This document shows positions 1 to 5,957 of a stretch of 7,937 nt of DNA, piece by piece. The stretch is from NCBI GenBank assembly GCA_025361325.1, contig JANYAL010000343.1, positions 1-7,937 on the forward strand. Direction: 5' to 3'. The notes below the pieces were generated by a model. The model made no database searches, was not told the origin of the DNA, and saw only the letters and a program-made list of their open reading frames with translations. Within the stretch, counting starts at the first letter, position 1. Every line of letters begins with the position of its first letter. This stretch comes from Bacteroidota bacterium. Its GTDB lineage: Bacteria > Bacteroidota > Bacteroidia > Chitinophagales > Chitinophagaceae. Made by a program: the position numbers and the translations under genes.

Positions 1-81
1 TCCTGACCACGCTCTTTCCGTCGAACCAGCTGCATATCCTTGAATACAACCGCGTGATCAAGGATCTGAACGGTCTTACAC
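1..81. repeat. Left arm of a perfect 81-bp inverted repeat at the window edge
   Basis: These bases are the exact reverse complement of 203-283, with a 121-base spacer (82-202) between the arms. The match stops at position 82, where t would need to pair with c at 202. Its left limit is unknown because it reaches the first base of the window. Read on the plus strand, the arm encodes the same DUF1015 peptide (TTLFPSNQLHILEYNRV, continuing to NGLT) that the other arm encodes on the minus strand. The arm is therefore a duplicated, flipped piece of coding sequence rather than a natural regulatory hairpin. The likeliest explanation is a fold-back chimera or a mis-assembled contig end; a real inverted duplication is less likely. 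Confidence 0.95.
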
Positions 82-992
82 TCCAGCCTATACCACTTAT
101 GATTGAGATACATCCCGAAATGATGCGGATGTTCCGGGGAAAAAGCTTTAGGCATTTCCTCCACTGTAAAATCTGCCTTTAACTTTTCAAAGAATGCTTC
201 CCGTGTAAGACCGTTCAGATCCTTGATCACGCGGTTGTATTCAAGGATATGCAGCTGGTTCGACGGAAAGAGCGTGGTCAGGAAATAATTACATTCAGCA
301 GTGCTGTCATTACCCAGGGTGGCACGTACTCTGGCAGCCGATGCGGCACGGTGATGACCGTCTGCGATATAGGTACAGGGTACCTGCTCACTGAAGAGCT
401 TCGTTATACGCTTTATTGTTTCATCATCGTTCACCACCCAAATGGTGTGGCGGATATCATCATCAGCGATAAAATCATATACCGGGTTGTGTTGCTCCTT
501 CCATGCACTGATCAGGAGATCAATATCATCCACATATCTATAGGCGAGAAAGACATTGCCTGTTTGTGCCCCCGTAATCCGGATATGATTCATACGGTCC
601 AGTTCCTTATCAGGGCGGGTGAATTCATGCTTTTTGATCAGACCATTGTCATAGTCATTCAATGAACTGCCGCAAACCAATCCGGACTGGCTCCTGCCAT
701 TCATCACCAGTTGATAGATATAATAACAGGGTTTGCTTTCCCTGAACAGGAACTTGCGGCTTATAAACGCCGAAAGGTTATCCCTGGCCTTGTCATATAC
801 ATCCTGACTATGCACATCGATCTCTTCCGGCAGGTCGATCTCACTCTTGGAGATGTGTAAAAAGCTGTATGGGTTACCCTGTACTTCGATCCTTGCCTCC
901 ACGGAGTTGAGCACATCATATGGTTTTGCAGCTACCTGTTTCGCCAGTTGTGCTTCGGGCCGCAGTGCTTTGAACGGTTGAATAGAGATCAT
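1..992 (-). CDS. DUF1015 family protein, C-terminus missing or corrupted at left edge
   Basis: The protein belongs to DUF1015, a family of unknown biochemical function often found beside serine-biosynthesis genes in Bacteroidota. Family features read in order are a start of MISIQPFKALRPE, PYDV at residues 24-27, NPYSFLH at 40-46, an HEFTRPDKELDRMNH stretch, and the signature ADGHHR at 210-215. The ATG at 992 is chosen because it gives the usual N-terminus and the ATG eight bases upstream meets a stop two codons later. Genuine sequence ends near residue 304 (LNHKWYRLE). From position 81 leftward the frame stays open but translates the antisense of its own upstream region, so residues after 304 are not real protein. 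Family members are usually about 400 residues, so roughly 100 are missing. It lies 39 bases after serC on the same strand. The motif and its neighbour suggest a role linked to phosphoserine or serine metabolism, but that is inference. Confidence 0.88.
   Translation of the reverse strand, partial: MISIQPFKALRPEAQLAKQVAAKPYDVLNSVEARIEVQGNPYSFLHISKSEIDLPEEIDVHSQDVYDKARDNLSAFISRKFLFRESKPCYYIYQLVMNGRSQSGLVCGSSLNDYDNGLIKKHEFTRPDKELDRMNHIRITGAQTGNVFLAYRYVDDIDLLISAWKEQHNPVYDFIADDDIRHTIWVVNDDETIKRITKLFSEQVPCTYIADGHHRAASAARVRATLGNDSTAECNYFLTTLFPSNQLHILEYNRVIKDLNGLTREAFFEKLKADFTVEEMPKAFSPEHPHHFGMYLNHKWYRLECKTVQILDHAVVFKDMQLVRRKERGQ
203..283. repeat. Right arm of the perfect 81-bp inverted repeat, inside the DUF1015 gene
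   Basis: This is the partner of bases 1-81. It is the authentic copy, because it lies in frame inside the continuous DUF1015 reading frame that begins at 992. Family-like sequence continues on both sides of it, from the ADGHHR motif upstream to the GMYLNHKWYRLE stretch downstream. The perfect identity over 81 bases means either a very recent event or an artefact. Confidence 0.95.
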
Positions 993-1012
993 CAGGGCAT
1001 GATTGATTGGTG

Positions 1013-1020
1013 CAAATGTA
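1013..1020 (-). promoter_or_regulatory. Candidate -7 promoter element for the DUF1015 gene
   Basis: On the minus strand these bases read TACATTTG, an exact match to the Bacteroidota -7 consensus TAnnTTTG. The element ends 20 bases upstream of the DUF1015 ATG and lies between that gene and the serC stop codon. I do not find a convincing TTTG -33 element at the expected distance, so it may be a weak internal promoter inside a longer operon, or chance. Confidence 0.4.
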
Positions 1021-1031
1021 TTCTAAAAGTA

Positions 1032-2138
1032 TTATGGTATCCGGGATTCAAATTCCTTCATCAACTTTGTAAGGTACGCCACACTGCTAATGGGCAGTGC
1101 ATTATACATGGATGCTCTGAAGCCACCCACCAGGCGGTGGCCTTTTATACCCACTATACCCCGTTCTTTGGTGAATTGCAGGAAGGACGCTTCGAGTGCC
1201 GGGTTCTTCATTACAAAACAAGCATTCATTTTGCTCCGGTCTTCCGGAACGATGGTGCCTTTGAAGAGTGAACTTGCATCAATGGCAGAATACAACAATG
1301 CGGCCTTTTCATTATTCAGCTTTTCTATGGCTGGTATACCTCCCTGTTCTTTTAGCCACTTTAGGGTTAGCAGGCAGACATACACGGCAAACACTGGCGG
1401 AGTGTTCAGCATACTTCCTTCCCGGATGTGGTTGCGGTAATCCATGATGGTGGGAATACTTCTTTTCACTTTACCCAGGATGTTTGAATTGACCACCACC
1501 AGGTTCACGCCGGCAGGACCCATGTTTTTCTGGGCGCCGGCAAAGATCAGGTCAAAGGCATTGAAATCAAGTACCCTGCTGAATATATCACTGCTCATAT
1601 CAGCCACCAGGGGATTGCTGGTCTTTGGGATCTTCTGCCACTGGCTGCCGTAAATGGTATTATTGGTGGTAAAATGAAAATATTTTGCGTCGTTGGGCAC
1701 GGCAAAATCCTTGGGTATGGTGGTATAACCCGTTGCAGCGCTGTTACAAACTACCTCCACTTTCCCGAAAAGCCTGGCTTCCCTGATTGCTTTTGAACTC
1801 CATACCCCCGTATCAGCATAGGCTGCTGTTTCCTTTTCATCCAGCAGGTTCATGGGTACCTGCATGAACTGGGTGGATGCCCCCCCATGCAGGAACAGCA
1901 CTTCATGGTCCTGATCCAGTTGCATTAGTTCCCTTACCAGTGCCCTTGCTTCATCCATAACAGCCTGGAAAAGGGGGGTACGGTGGCCCAATTCCAGGAT
2001 TGAAAGCCCGCTGTTGTTAAAATTCAGGATGGCTTTTGAAGCCTCTTCAAGTACAGTCTTAGGTAAAATAGATGGACCTGCATTGAAATTATGTACAAAG
2101 CCCCCGTCCCTGCTTAAGGGGGTAATCATATCATTCAT
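1032..2138 (-). CDS. serC: Phosphoserine aminotransferase SerC
   Basis: This cytoplasmic PLP enzyme converts 3-phosphohydroxypyruvate and glutamate to O-phosphoserine and 2-oxoglutarate, the second step of serine synthesis. It also acts on the matching 4-phosphohydroxythreonine step of vitamin B6 synthesis where that route exists. Counting from the ATG at 2138, the 368-residue protein has the family opening HNFNAGPSILP at about 16-26, LGHRTP near 50-55, the phosphate-binding HGGAS at 84-88, TTNNTIYGSQW near 157-167, and SSDIFSR before the Schiff-base lysine in GAQKNMGPAG (K204). It ends with GIKGHRLVGGFRASMYNALP. The frame is open back to 2189, but a candidate -7 box at 2156-2163 would exclude starts upstream of it. 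ATG 2138 or ATG 2129 are therefore the plausible starts; either leaves about 11-15 extra residues before HNFNAGP, because the codons nearer to it cannot initiate. serA is not adjacent; the next gene is DUF1015. Confidence 0.96.
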   Translation of the reverse strand: MNDMITPLSRDGGFVHNFNAGPSILPKTVLEEASKAILNFNNSGLSILELGHRTPLFQAVMDEARALVRELMQLDQDHEVLFLHGGASTQFMQVPMNLLDEKETAAYADTGVWSSKAIREARLFGKVEVVCNSAATGYTTIPKDFAVPNDAKYFHFTTNNTIYGSQWQKIPKTSNPLVADMSSDIFSRVLDFNAFDLIFAGAQKNMGPAGVNLVVVNSNILGKVKRSIPTIMDYRNHIREGSMLNTPPVFAVYVCLLTLKWLKEQGGIPAIEKLNNEKAALLYSAIDASSLFKGTIVPEDRSKMNACFVMKNPALEASFLQFTKERGIVGIKGHRLVGGFRASMYNALPISSVAYLTKLMKEFESRIP

Positions 2139-2155
2139 CTTTACACTTTGAAAGG

Positions 2156-2163
2156 CAAAAATA
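2156..2163 (-). promoter_or_regulatory. Candidate -7 promoter element for serC
   Basis: The minus strand reads TATTTTTG, an exact TAnnTTTG match, ending 17 bases before the ATG at 2138 in the 47-base gap after the phospholipase-like gene. No clear TTTG lies at the usual 19-23 base spacing upstream. Its value is mainly in deciding the serC start: a transcript beginning near 2150 cannot use the ATG codons at 2189 or 2174. Confidence 0.4.
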
Positions 2164-2185
2164 CCCAAATCCATCCATTGGATGA

Positions 2186-3163
2186 TCATTCCTCTCTTCC
2201 CAGCATTTTACCCGACCTGCTCCATTGTTCATTCAGGGATTCGAATTCTTTGAGGTCGCTTTCAGAGAAACTGTTCTTTGCCAGTACATTCAGGTCGGGC
2301 TGCCCGGCGTTTATCCAGGCGGTATACCATAAGGAAGCAACGGCAAACACCGACTGTCGCATGCGCCTTTCGACCATACCACCCAGCATTTTGTTATAGG
2401 CAATGGTGTATGCTGCGGAATACTGTCGGATTACTTTCCCTTTTCTTTCTTCAAAGGAGTATTTCCTGCCTCCCCGAAACCTGCTGCTGAGTTCTTTTTC
2501 AAAGCCCAGTACGGAATCCGCTGCCTTTGCACTTTCCAGGACTATTTTCCAGGTAAAGGCACTTACATCAGGGATGTAAACAGCTTGTCCGATGAAAAAA
2601 TCGAATTCCTTGTCTGCCAGCAATTCCGGAACCCGGCTTTCCCAAAATGCATGTATACCTTTCTGTTGGGTGAATTGCCCGTCGTGGTTGGAGTTGGTAT
2701 GAAGCGGTACGTGTGCATCTGCGATATAGTGACCGATGTCCGCACTGGTCTTGAGGATCTTGCTGAAATTGTTTTCTTTGAAGGCGGTGGTCAGCCGGTT
2801 CAGCATGATGGGGATCTCCCAGGGCACGATCCCGTGCGCTTTCAGTGTATCCCGGCCATACTTTTCATTGGCCGCATTCCAGTCCCGCGGCAGGTTGGGG
2901 TAAGGATACTGACCATATTGGTCAATATCAATATAATGCCGGGCCCCTTCACCGGGAACGGCATATCTCCTCTTGTCCGGGTCGGTGGCATGTTCACTGA
3001 GGAACCCGATATGGGGTTTGAAGAGGACCATCATTTCTGGCGGCAATAGGAATACCGCATAGTAATTGATCTTCTGGTGGGCGAAGAATCCCCAGCAGTA
3101 GGCAGGGGAATGGGCAATAAACAATAGGCACACAGTCAGCGATGTGCTGAATATTCTTTTCAT
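2186..3163 (-). CDS. Exported zinc-dependent phospholipase C / S1-P1 nuclease-fold protein
   Basis: The 325-residue protein has a signal peptide (about residues 1-21 to 1-23: MKRIF followed by a hydrophobic core and HSPAYC) and so acts in the periplasm or outside. The mature part begins close to W24 (WGFFAHQ). In the zinc-dependent phospholipase C family the mature N-terminal Trp and later His, Asp and Glu residues bind three zinc ions. Matching candidates are W24, H29, H58 and D61 or D63 (HATDPDKRR), H76 (RHYIDID), the H145-x3-D149 pair in GHYIADAHVPLH, H155, and the H171-x3-E175 pair in GIHAFWES. This ligand layout fits PF00882-type hydrolases better than S1/P1 nucleases, although the two share a fold. 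The substrate (phospholipid, another phosphodiester or other) cannot be told from sequence. It lies 49 bases after the DUF502 stop and 47 bases before the serC start. Residues 180-325 are predicted helical without motifs I recognise. Confidence 0.85.
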   Translation of the reverse strand: MKRIFSTSLTVCLLFIAHSPAYCWGFFAHQKINYYAVFLLPPEMMVLFKPHIGFLSEHATDPDKRRYAVPGEGARHYIDIDQYGQYPYPNLPRDWNAANEKYGRDTLKAHGIVPWEIPIMLNRLTTAFKENNFSKILKTSADIGHYIADAHVPLHTNSNHDGQFTQQKGIHAFWESRVPELLADKEFDFFIGQAVYIPDVSAFTWKIVLESAKAADSVLGFEKELSSRFRGGRKYSFEERKGKVIRQYSAAYTIAYNKMLGGMVERRMRQSVFAVASLWYTAWINAGQPDLNVLAKNSFSESDLKEFESLNEQWSRSGKMLGREE

Positions 3164-3212
3164 AAGGGTACGTTTTCAATAAAAATACAAATCATTCCCT
3201 TTTTAAAAAAGA

Positions 3213-3836
3213 TCAGCCCGGTTTTTTTTCCTCTTCCTCGGCAAATTTGGTTACTCCCCCGCTTACAGCAAATTTCATGCTCTGTGCGGCACTGATCTTT
3301 TCGATACGGCGAATTCGTGATGTGGGTACTATGAATACATGGCCGGCCACAGAATAGGCCATGGGGATGTACACGGCCACATGATCTTTTAATCCGAAAT
3401 CTTCCATGTCCTCCTGTGTAAGAAAGCCCACCCGCCATATATCCGTATCATCTACACTGGCCAGTACATTGATGGTGAATTTCTTATTAGCCCCGGCGAA
3501 GGCCTCAAAGAAATCGCGGGTTGTGGTATAAATGTATTTGATGCCGGGTGTTCTTTCCAGCAGTCGGTCAAAGAAGCTAACAACCCGCCCGGTGATGAAG
3601 AATGAACTGAAATATCCAAGTACTACCAGCACCACGATGATCAGCACAAAGCCGATGCCGTAATTGTGCACACGCACCACGCCCTGCTTGTCGATATAGG
3701 TGAACAGGGGTATCCAGTTGTCAATGCTCGACACTACAAAATATATGGAGTAGGCCGTAATGGCCACCGGGCCCAATATTAAAAGGCCCTGCAGGAAGTA
3801 CTGTAAAAATTTTCTGAAGTGGAAGTTCTTTTTCAT
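3213..3836 (-). CDS. DUF502 family two-pass inner-membrane protein
   Basis: This 207-residue protein matches DUF502, a widespread membrane family without a settled function. Visible parts are a basic N-terminus (MKKNFHFRK), a first membrane segment at about 11-37 with the family LGPVAIT sequence, a loop with NWIPLFTYIDKQG, and a second membrane segment at about 60-81. Then come RLLERTPGIKYIYTTTRDFFEAF at 91-113 and a soluble domain ending in VFIVPTSRIRRIEK and MKFAVSGGV, both typical of the family. The frame is open well upstream to 4082, but that extension overlaps the divergent TetR gene. The ATG at 3836 gives the normal family start and has a promoter 20 bases upstream. The gene ends in an acidic-basic tail (EEEEKKPG) encoded over a run of eight A, described separately. 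It is divergent from the efflux operon and probably functionally unrelated to it. Confidence 0.9.
   Translation of the reverse strand: MKKNFHFRKFLQYFLQGLLILGPVAITAYSIYFVVSSIDNWIPLFTYIDKQGVVRVHNYGIGFVLIIVVLVVLGYFSSFFITGRVVSFFDRLLERTPGIKYIYTTTRDFFEAFAGANKKFTINVLASVDDTDIWRVGFLTQEDMEDFGLKDHVAVYIPMAYSVAGHVFIVPTSRIRRIEKISAAQSMKFAVSGGVTKFAEEEEKKPG
3222..3229 (-). other. A8 tract forming an in-frame A AAA AAA slippery heptamer
   Basis: Near the DUF502 stop the minus strand reads GAA AAA AAA CCG in frame, so A AAA AAA has the X XXY YYZ phasing required for -1 frameshifting. A purine-rich GAGGAAGAGG lies immediately upstream. A -1 slip would replace PG-stop with 20 further codons (beginning TGLIFFKKG) and end at a TGA at 3162-3160 that overlaps the next gene's ATG as ATGA. 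I see no strong downstream stem; the only nearby palindrome is A/T-only. Confidence 0.35.
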
Positions 3837-3855
3837 GGCAAAAGGTTTGACAGGG

Positions 3856-3889
3856 CAAAGATAACTCATTGGGAACCGGGTTGCGGAAA
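3856..3889 (-). promoter_or_regulatory. Promoter for the DUF502 gene
   Basis: Minus-strand TATCTTTG at 3856-3863 is an exact TAnnTTTG -7 element, 19 bases upstream of the ATG at 3836. A weak -33 candidate, TTTC at 3886-3889, lies 22 bases further upstream. The position in the divergent intergenic region makes this the natural promoter for the leftward gene set (DUF502, phospholipase-like gene, perhaps serC and DUF1015). Confidence 0.6.
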
Positions 3890-3935
3890 GGGTATCCTGT
3901 GAATTTAATGTTATGAATGGTTCTAAAAAGGGATG

Positions 3936-3961
3936 GAAACTTTGGTAACGTAATAAGTTTC
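3936..3961. promoter_or_regulatory. Candidate TetR operator (7-bp inverted repeat over the tetR promoter)
   Basis: GAAACTT at 3936-3942 and AAGTTTC at 3955-3961 form a perfect 7-bp inverted repeat with a 12-base spacer. It covers the -33 element (3941-3944) and most of the promoter spacer, ending two bases before the -7 element. A dimeric TetR-family protein bound here would block RNA polymerase at its own promoter. The location next to the tetR gene is the main support; no binding data are available. Confidence 0.5.
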
Positions 3962-3971
3962 TGTAGTTTTG
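3941..3971 (+). promoter_or_regulatory. Near-consensus Bacteroidota promoter for the efflux operon
   Basis: TTTG at 3941-3944, a 19-base spacer and TAGTTTTG at 3964-3971 match the Bacteroidota primary sigma-factor consensus (TTTG, 17-23 bases, TAnnTTTG). The -7 element ends only nine bases before the ATG at 3981, so the transcript should have an extremely short leader of a few bases. This also rules out the TTG at 3969 as the regulator's start, because that codon lies inside the -7 element. Confidence 0.8.
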
Positions 3972-3980
3972 CACCCGATT

Positions 3981-4634
3981 ATGGCGAATCACAGCAATAA
4001 GGACCGAATCAAACTGACCACCCACGACCTGGTAATGCAATACGGTATCCGCAGCGTGAGCATGGACGATATCGCCGCGCATTTAGGCATGAGCAAAAAG
4101 ACCATCTACCAGTATTTTGCCGACAAGGACGAACTGGTTGCCGCCGTGGTGGAGGATGTTATCAAATTCAACCAGCAGTGCTGCATTAACGACAGGTCCG
4201 TTTCCAAAGATGCGGTACACGAAATCTTCCTGGCCATGCAAATGATGCAGGATATGTTCGAGAACATGAACCCCTCCATCCTGTATGACCTTGAAAAATT
4301 CCATCCCGGGGCATTCCGACTTTTCCAGGAGCATAAGTATGATTTCCTGTACCAGGTACTGAAGGAGAATTTTGAAAGGGGTGTACAGGAAGACCTGTTT
4401 CGTAATGATATTGAAATGGATGTGGTAATCAAAGCCAGGCTTGAAAGCATGATGCTGGCCTTCAACCAACAGGTGTTCCCCAAGAACAAATACCGCCTGG
4501 TGGATGTGGAAACCCAGCTTACTGAACATTACCTGTTCGGTATCGCCACGCTAAAGGGGCATAAACTTATCTTAAAATACCAACAGGACAGAACCCAAAA
4601 GACCAAGCGTAATGAAAAAAACATGGCTAAGTAG
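3981..4634 (+). CDS. TetR/AcrR family transcriptional regulator of the efflux operon
   Basis: The 217-residue protein has the usual TetR N-terminal DNA-binding domain. Helix 1 is near 8-21 (DRIKLTTHDLVMQYG) and is followed by SVSMDDIAAHLGMSKKTIYQYF at about 25-46, the helix-turn-helix and anchor motif, then KDELVAAVVED. Residues about 60-205 are the helical ligand-binding and dimerisation domain, which is not conserved enough to predict the inducer. The lysine-rich tail runs 23 bases into the next gene, a TolC-like channel, suggesting translational coupling. Start choice: ATG 3981 gives MANHSNKDR, and the TTG four codons earlier lies inside the promoter. As the first gene of the operon under its own candidate operator it probably represses the whole set, and is itself autoregulated. 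The inducer is likely a substrate of the pump, by analogy with other TetR-controlled RND systems. Confidence 0.93.
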   Translation: MANHSNKDRIKLTTHDLVMQYGIRSVSMDDIAAHLGMSKKTIYQYFADKDELVAAVVEDVIKFNQQCCINDRSVSKDAVHEIFLAMQMMQDMFENMNPSILYDLEKFHPGAFRLFQEHKYDFLYQVLKENFERGVQEDLFRNDIEMDVVIKARLESMMLAFNQQVFPKNKYRLVDVETQLTEHYLFGIATLKGHKLILKYQQDRTQKTKRNEKNMAK

Positions 4635-5946
4635 TACCTTTTTTATAGGGGCAATGCTTTCAACGATGAATAATTTTGCCCAGCAGAAAAACGCATTCAG
4701 CATACAGCAAAGCGTGGAGTATGCCAACAAGAATGCCGTTCAGGTCAGGAATGCCTTACTGGATATAGAAATCCAGCGGCAGCAGAACCGGCAGATCACC
4801 TCAGCTGCCTTTCCACAGATCAATTCCACGATCAACCTGAACGATTACCTGAAAATACCCACCTCCCTGATACCCGGTGATTTCTTCGGACAACCCAGCG
4901 GTACTTTCAAGGCCTTGCAATTCGGAACCAAATATAATGCCACGGCCGGGATCGAGGCCAACCAGCTTTTATTTGACGGACAGGTATTTGTAGGTCTGAT
5001 CGCGCGGAAAGTGGTAGTCGATTACCAGACCAAAGTAGCGGAAGTTACCAAGGAACAGATCAAAGCAAATGTGTACAAGATCTATTACCAGCTGGTGATT
5101 GGAAAGAAGCAACTCGCATCCCTGGATGCCAATATTACCCGGTTCGAGAAATTGCTGAATGATACGAAAGAGATCTTCAAGAATGGATTTGCCGAAAAAC
5201 TAGACGTGGATAAAGTTACTGTACAGCTCAACAATATCCGCACCGAAAAGGTAAAAGTACAGAACTCCCTGGCCGCCGGAAATGCCGGACTAAAATTCCT
5301 GATGAACATGCCCCAACGGGATGAACTGGTCCTCACCGACACATTAAATGAATCGGAATTAAAATCGGGTATCCTGGATGAAGCGTATGACTACAAGAAC
5401 CGTGCAGAAATGAAGGTATTGACCATCGGCGAAAAACTCGGCGGATATAATGTAAGGCGTTACCAGCTCAGCAAGATACCCACCCTGGCCGCCTTTGCCA
5501 ATTACAATAAGAACGCGCAAAGGACCAGCTTCAATTTTTTCAATAAGGGGGAATGGTACACCACTTCGTTAATCGGACTCAAGATCGCAATCCCTATTTT
5601 CGACGGGAATGCCCGCAATGCACATATCCAGGAAGCGAAATACGATCTGCAAAAAACCCGCAACACCATGGAACAGGTACGGGCCAGCATCGATTATGAA
5701 GTGCAGCAATCCAGGATCAACATCCGTAATGCACTGCTCACTTTGGATAACCAGAAAAAGAACATAGAACTCGCCGAAAATGTCTACATCACCACCAAAA
5801 AGAAATATGAGCAGGGCCTGGGCAACAACCAGGAAATCTATTTCGCAGAGACCGAACTGAAAGTGGCGCAAACGAATTATTACAGCTCGCTCTATGACGC
5901 CATAAATGCCCGAATCGATTATTTAAAAGCAATTGGAAAATTATAA
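4612..5946 (+). CDS. TolC family outer-membrane efflux channel
   Basis: The 444-residue precursor has a signal peptide (MKKTWLSSTFF...) with probable cleavage after NFA, before QQKNAF at about residue 24. Two tandem outer-membrane efflux protein repeats follow, each rich in long amphipathic helices. The first begins FSIQQSVEYANKNAVQVRNA and the second ends NQEIYFAETELKVAQTNYY. The C-terminus, YDAINARIDYLKAIGKL, is the common ending of these channels in Bacteroidota. As a trimer it would form a beta-barrel in the outer membrane and a helical tunnel across the periplasm that docks with the adaptor encoded next. The length is normal. The start codon lies inside the last codons of the TetR gene and the stop is 11 bases before the adaptor ATG, so the three are almost certainly co-transcribed. 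No N-terminal lipobox is seen, so this is a TolC-like exported protein rather than an OprM-type lipoprotein. Confidence 0.94.
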   Translation: MKKTWLSSTFFIGAMLSTMNNFAQQKNAFSIQQSVEYANKNAVQVRNALLDIEIQRQQNRQITSAAFPQINSTINLNDYLKIPTSLIPGDFFGQPSGTFKALQFGTKYNATAGIEANQLLFDGQVFVGLIARKVVVDYQTKVAEVTKEQIKANVYKIYYQLVIGKKQLASLDANITRFEKLLNDTKEIFKNGFAEKLDVDKVTVQLNNIRTEKVKVQNSLAAGNAGLKFLMNMPQRDELVLTDTLNESELKSGILDEAYDYKNRAEMKVLTIGEKLGGYNVRRYQLSKIPTLAAFANYNKNAQRTSFNFFNKGEWYTTSLIGLKIAIPIFDGNARNAHIQEAKYDLQKTRNTMEQVRASIDYEVQQSRINIRNALLTLDNQKKNIELAENVYITTKKKYEQGLGNNQEIYFAETELKVAQTNYYSSLYDAINARIDYLKAIGKL

Positions 5947-5957
5947 ACCAACACCAC

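Noticed and set aside
249..665. Plus-strand open frame of 138 codons
   Set aside because: It lies antisense to the DUF1015 gene, whose family motifs (HEFTRPDKE, ADGHHR) read on the minus strand across the same bases, and its translation shows no recognisable motif.
2139..2189. Longer serC start at ATG 2189 or 2174
   Set aside because: It would overlap the phospholipase-like gene, add 12-17 residues without family likeness, and lie upstream of the candidate -7 element at 2156-2163.
2911..2923. Small palindrome GACC-N5-GGTC
   Set aside because: It lies inside the phospholipase-like coding sequence, encodes part of its DQYGQY stretch, has four-base arms only, and is within chance expectation.
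3222..3229. Run of eight T on the plus strand as an intrinsic terminator
   Set aside because: No G/C stem precedes it on the plus strand, nothing on that strand needs terminating here, and the bases code Lys codons of the DUF502 tail on the minus strand.
3969..3980. TTG start codon four codons before the TetR ATG
   Set aside because: The TTG is part of the -7 promoter element TAGTTTTG at 3964-3971, so it would not be in the transcript. ATG 3981 gives a normal family start.
3837..4082. N-terminal extension of the DUF502 frame back to 4082
   Set aside because: The extension runs through the divergent promoter region and antisense to the TetR helix-turn-helix; DUF502 proteins start near MKKNFHF, and ATG 3836 has its own promoter.
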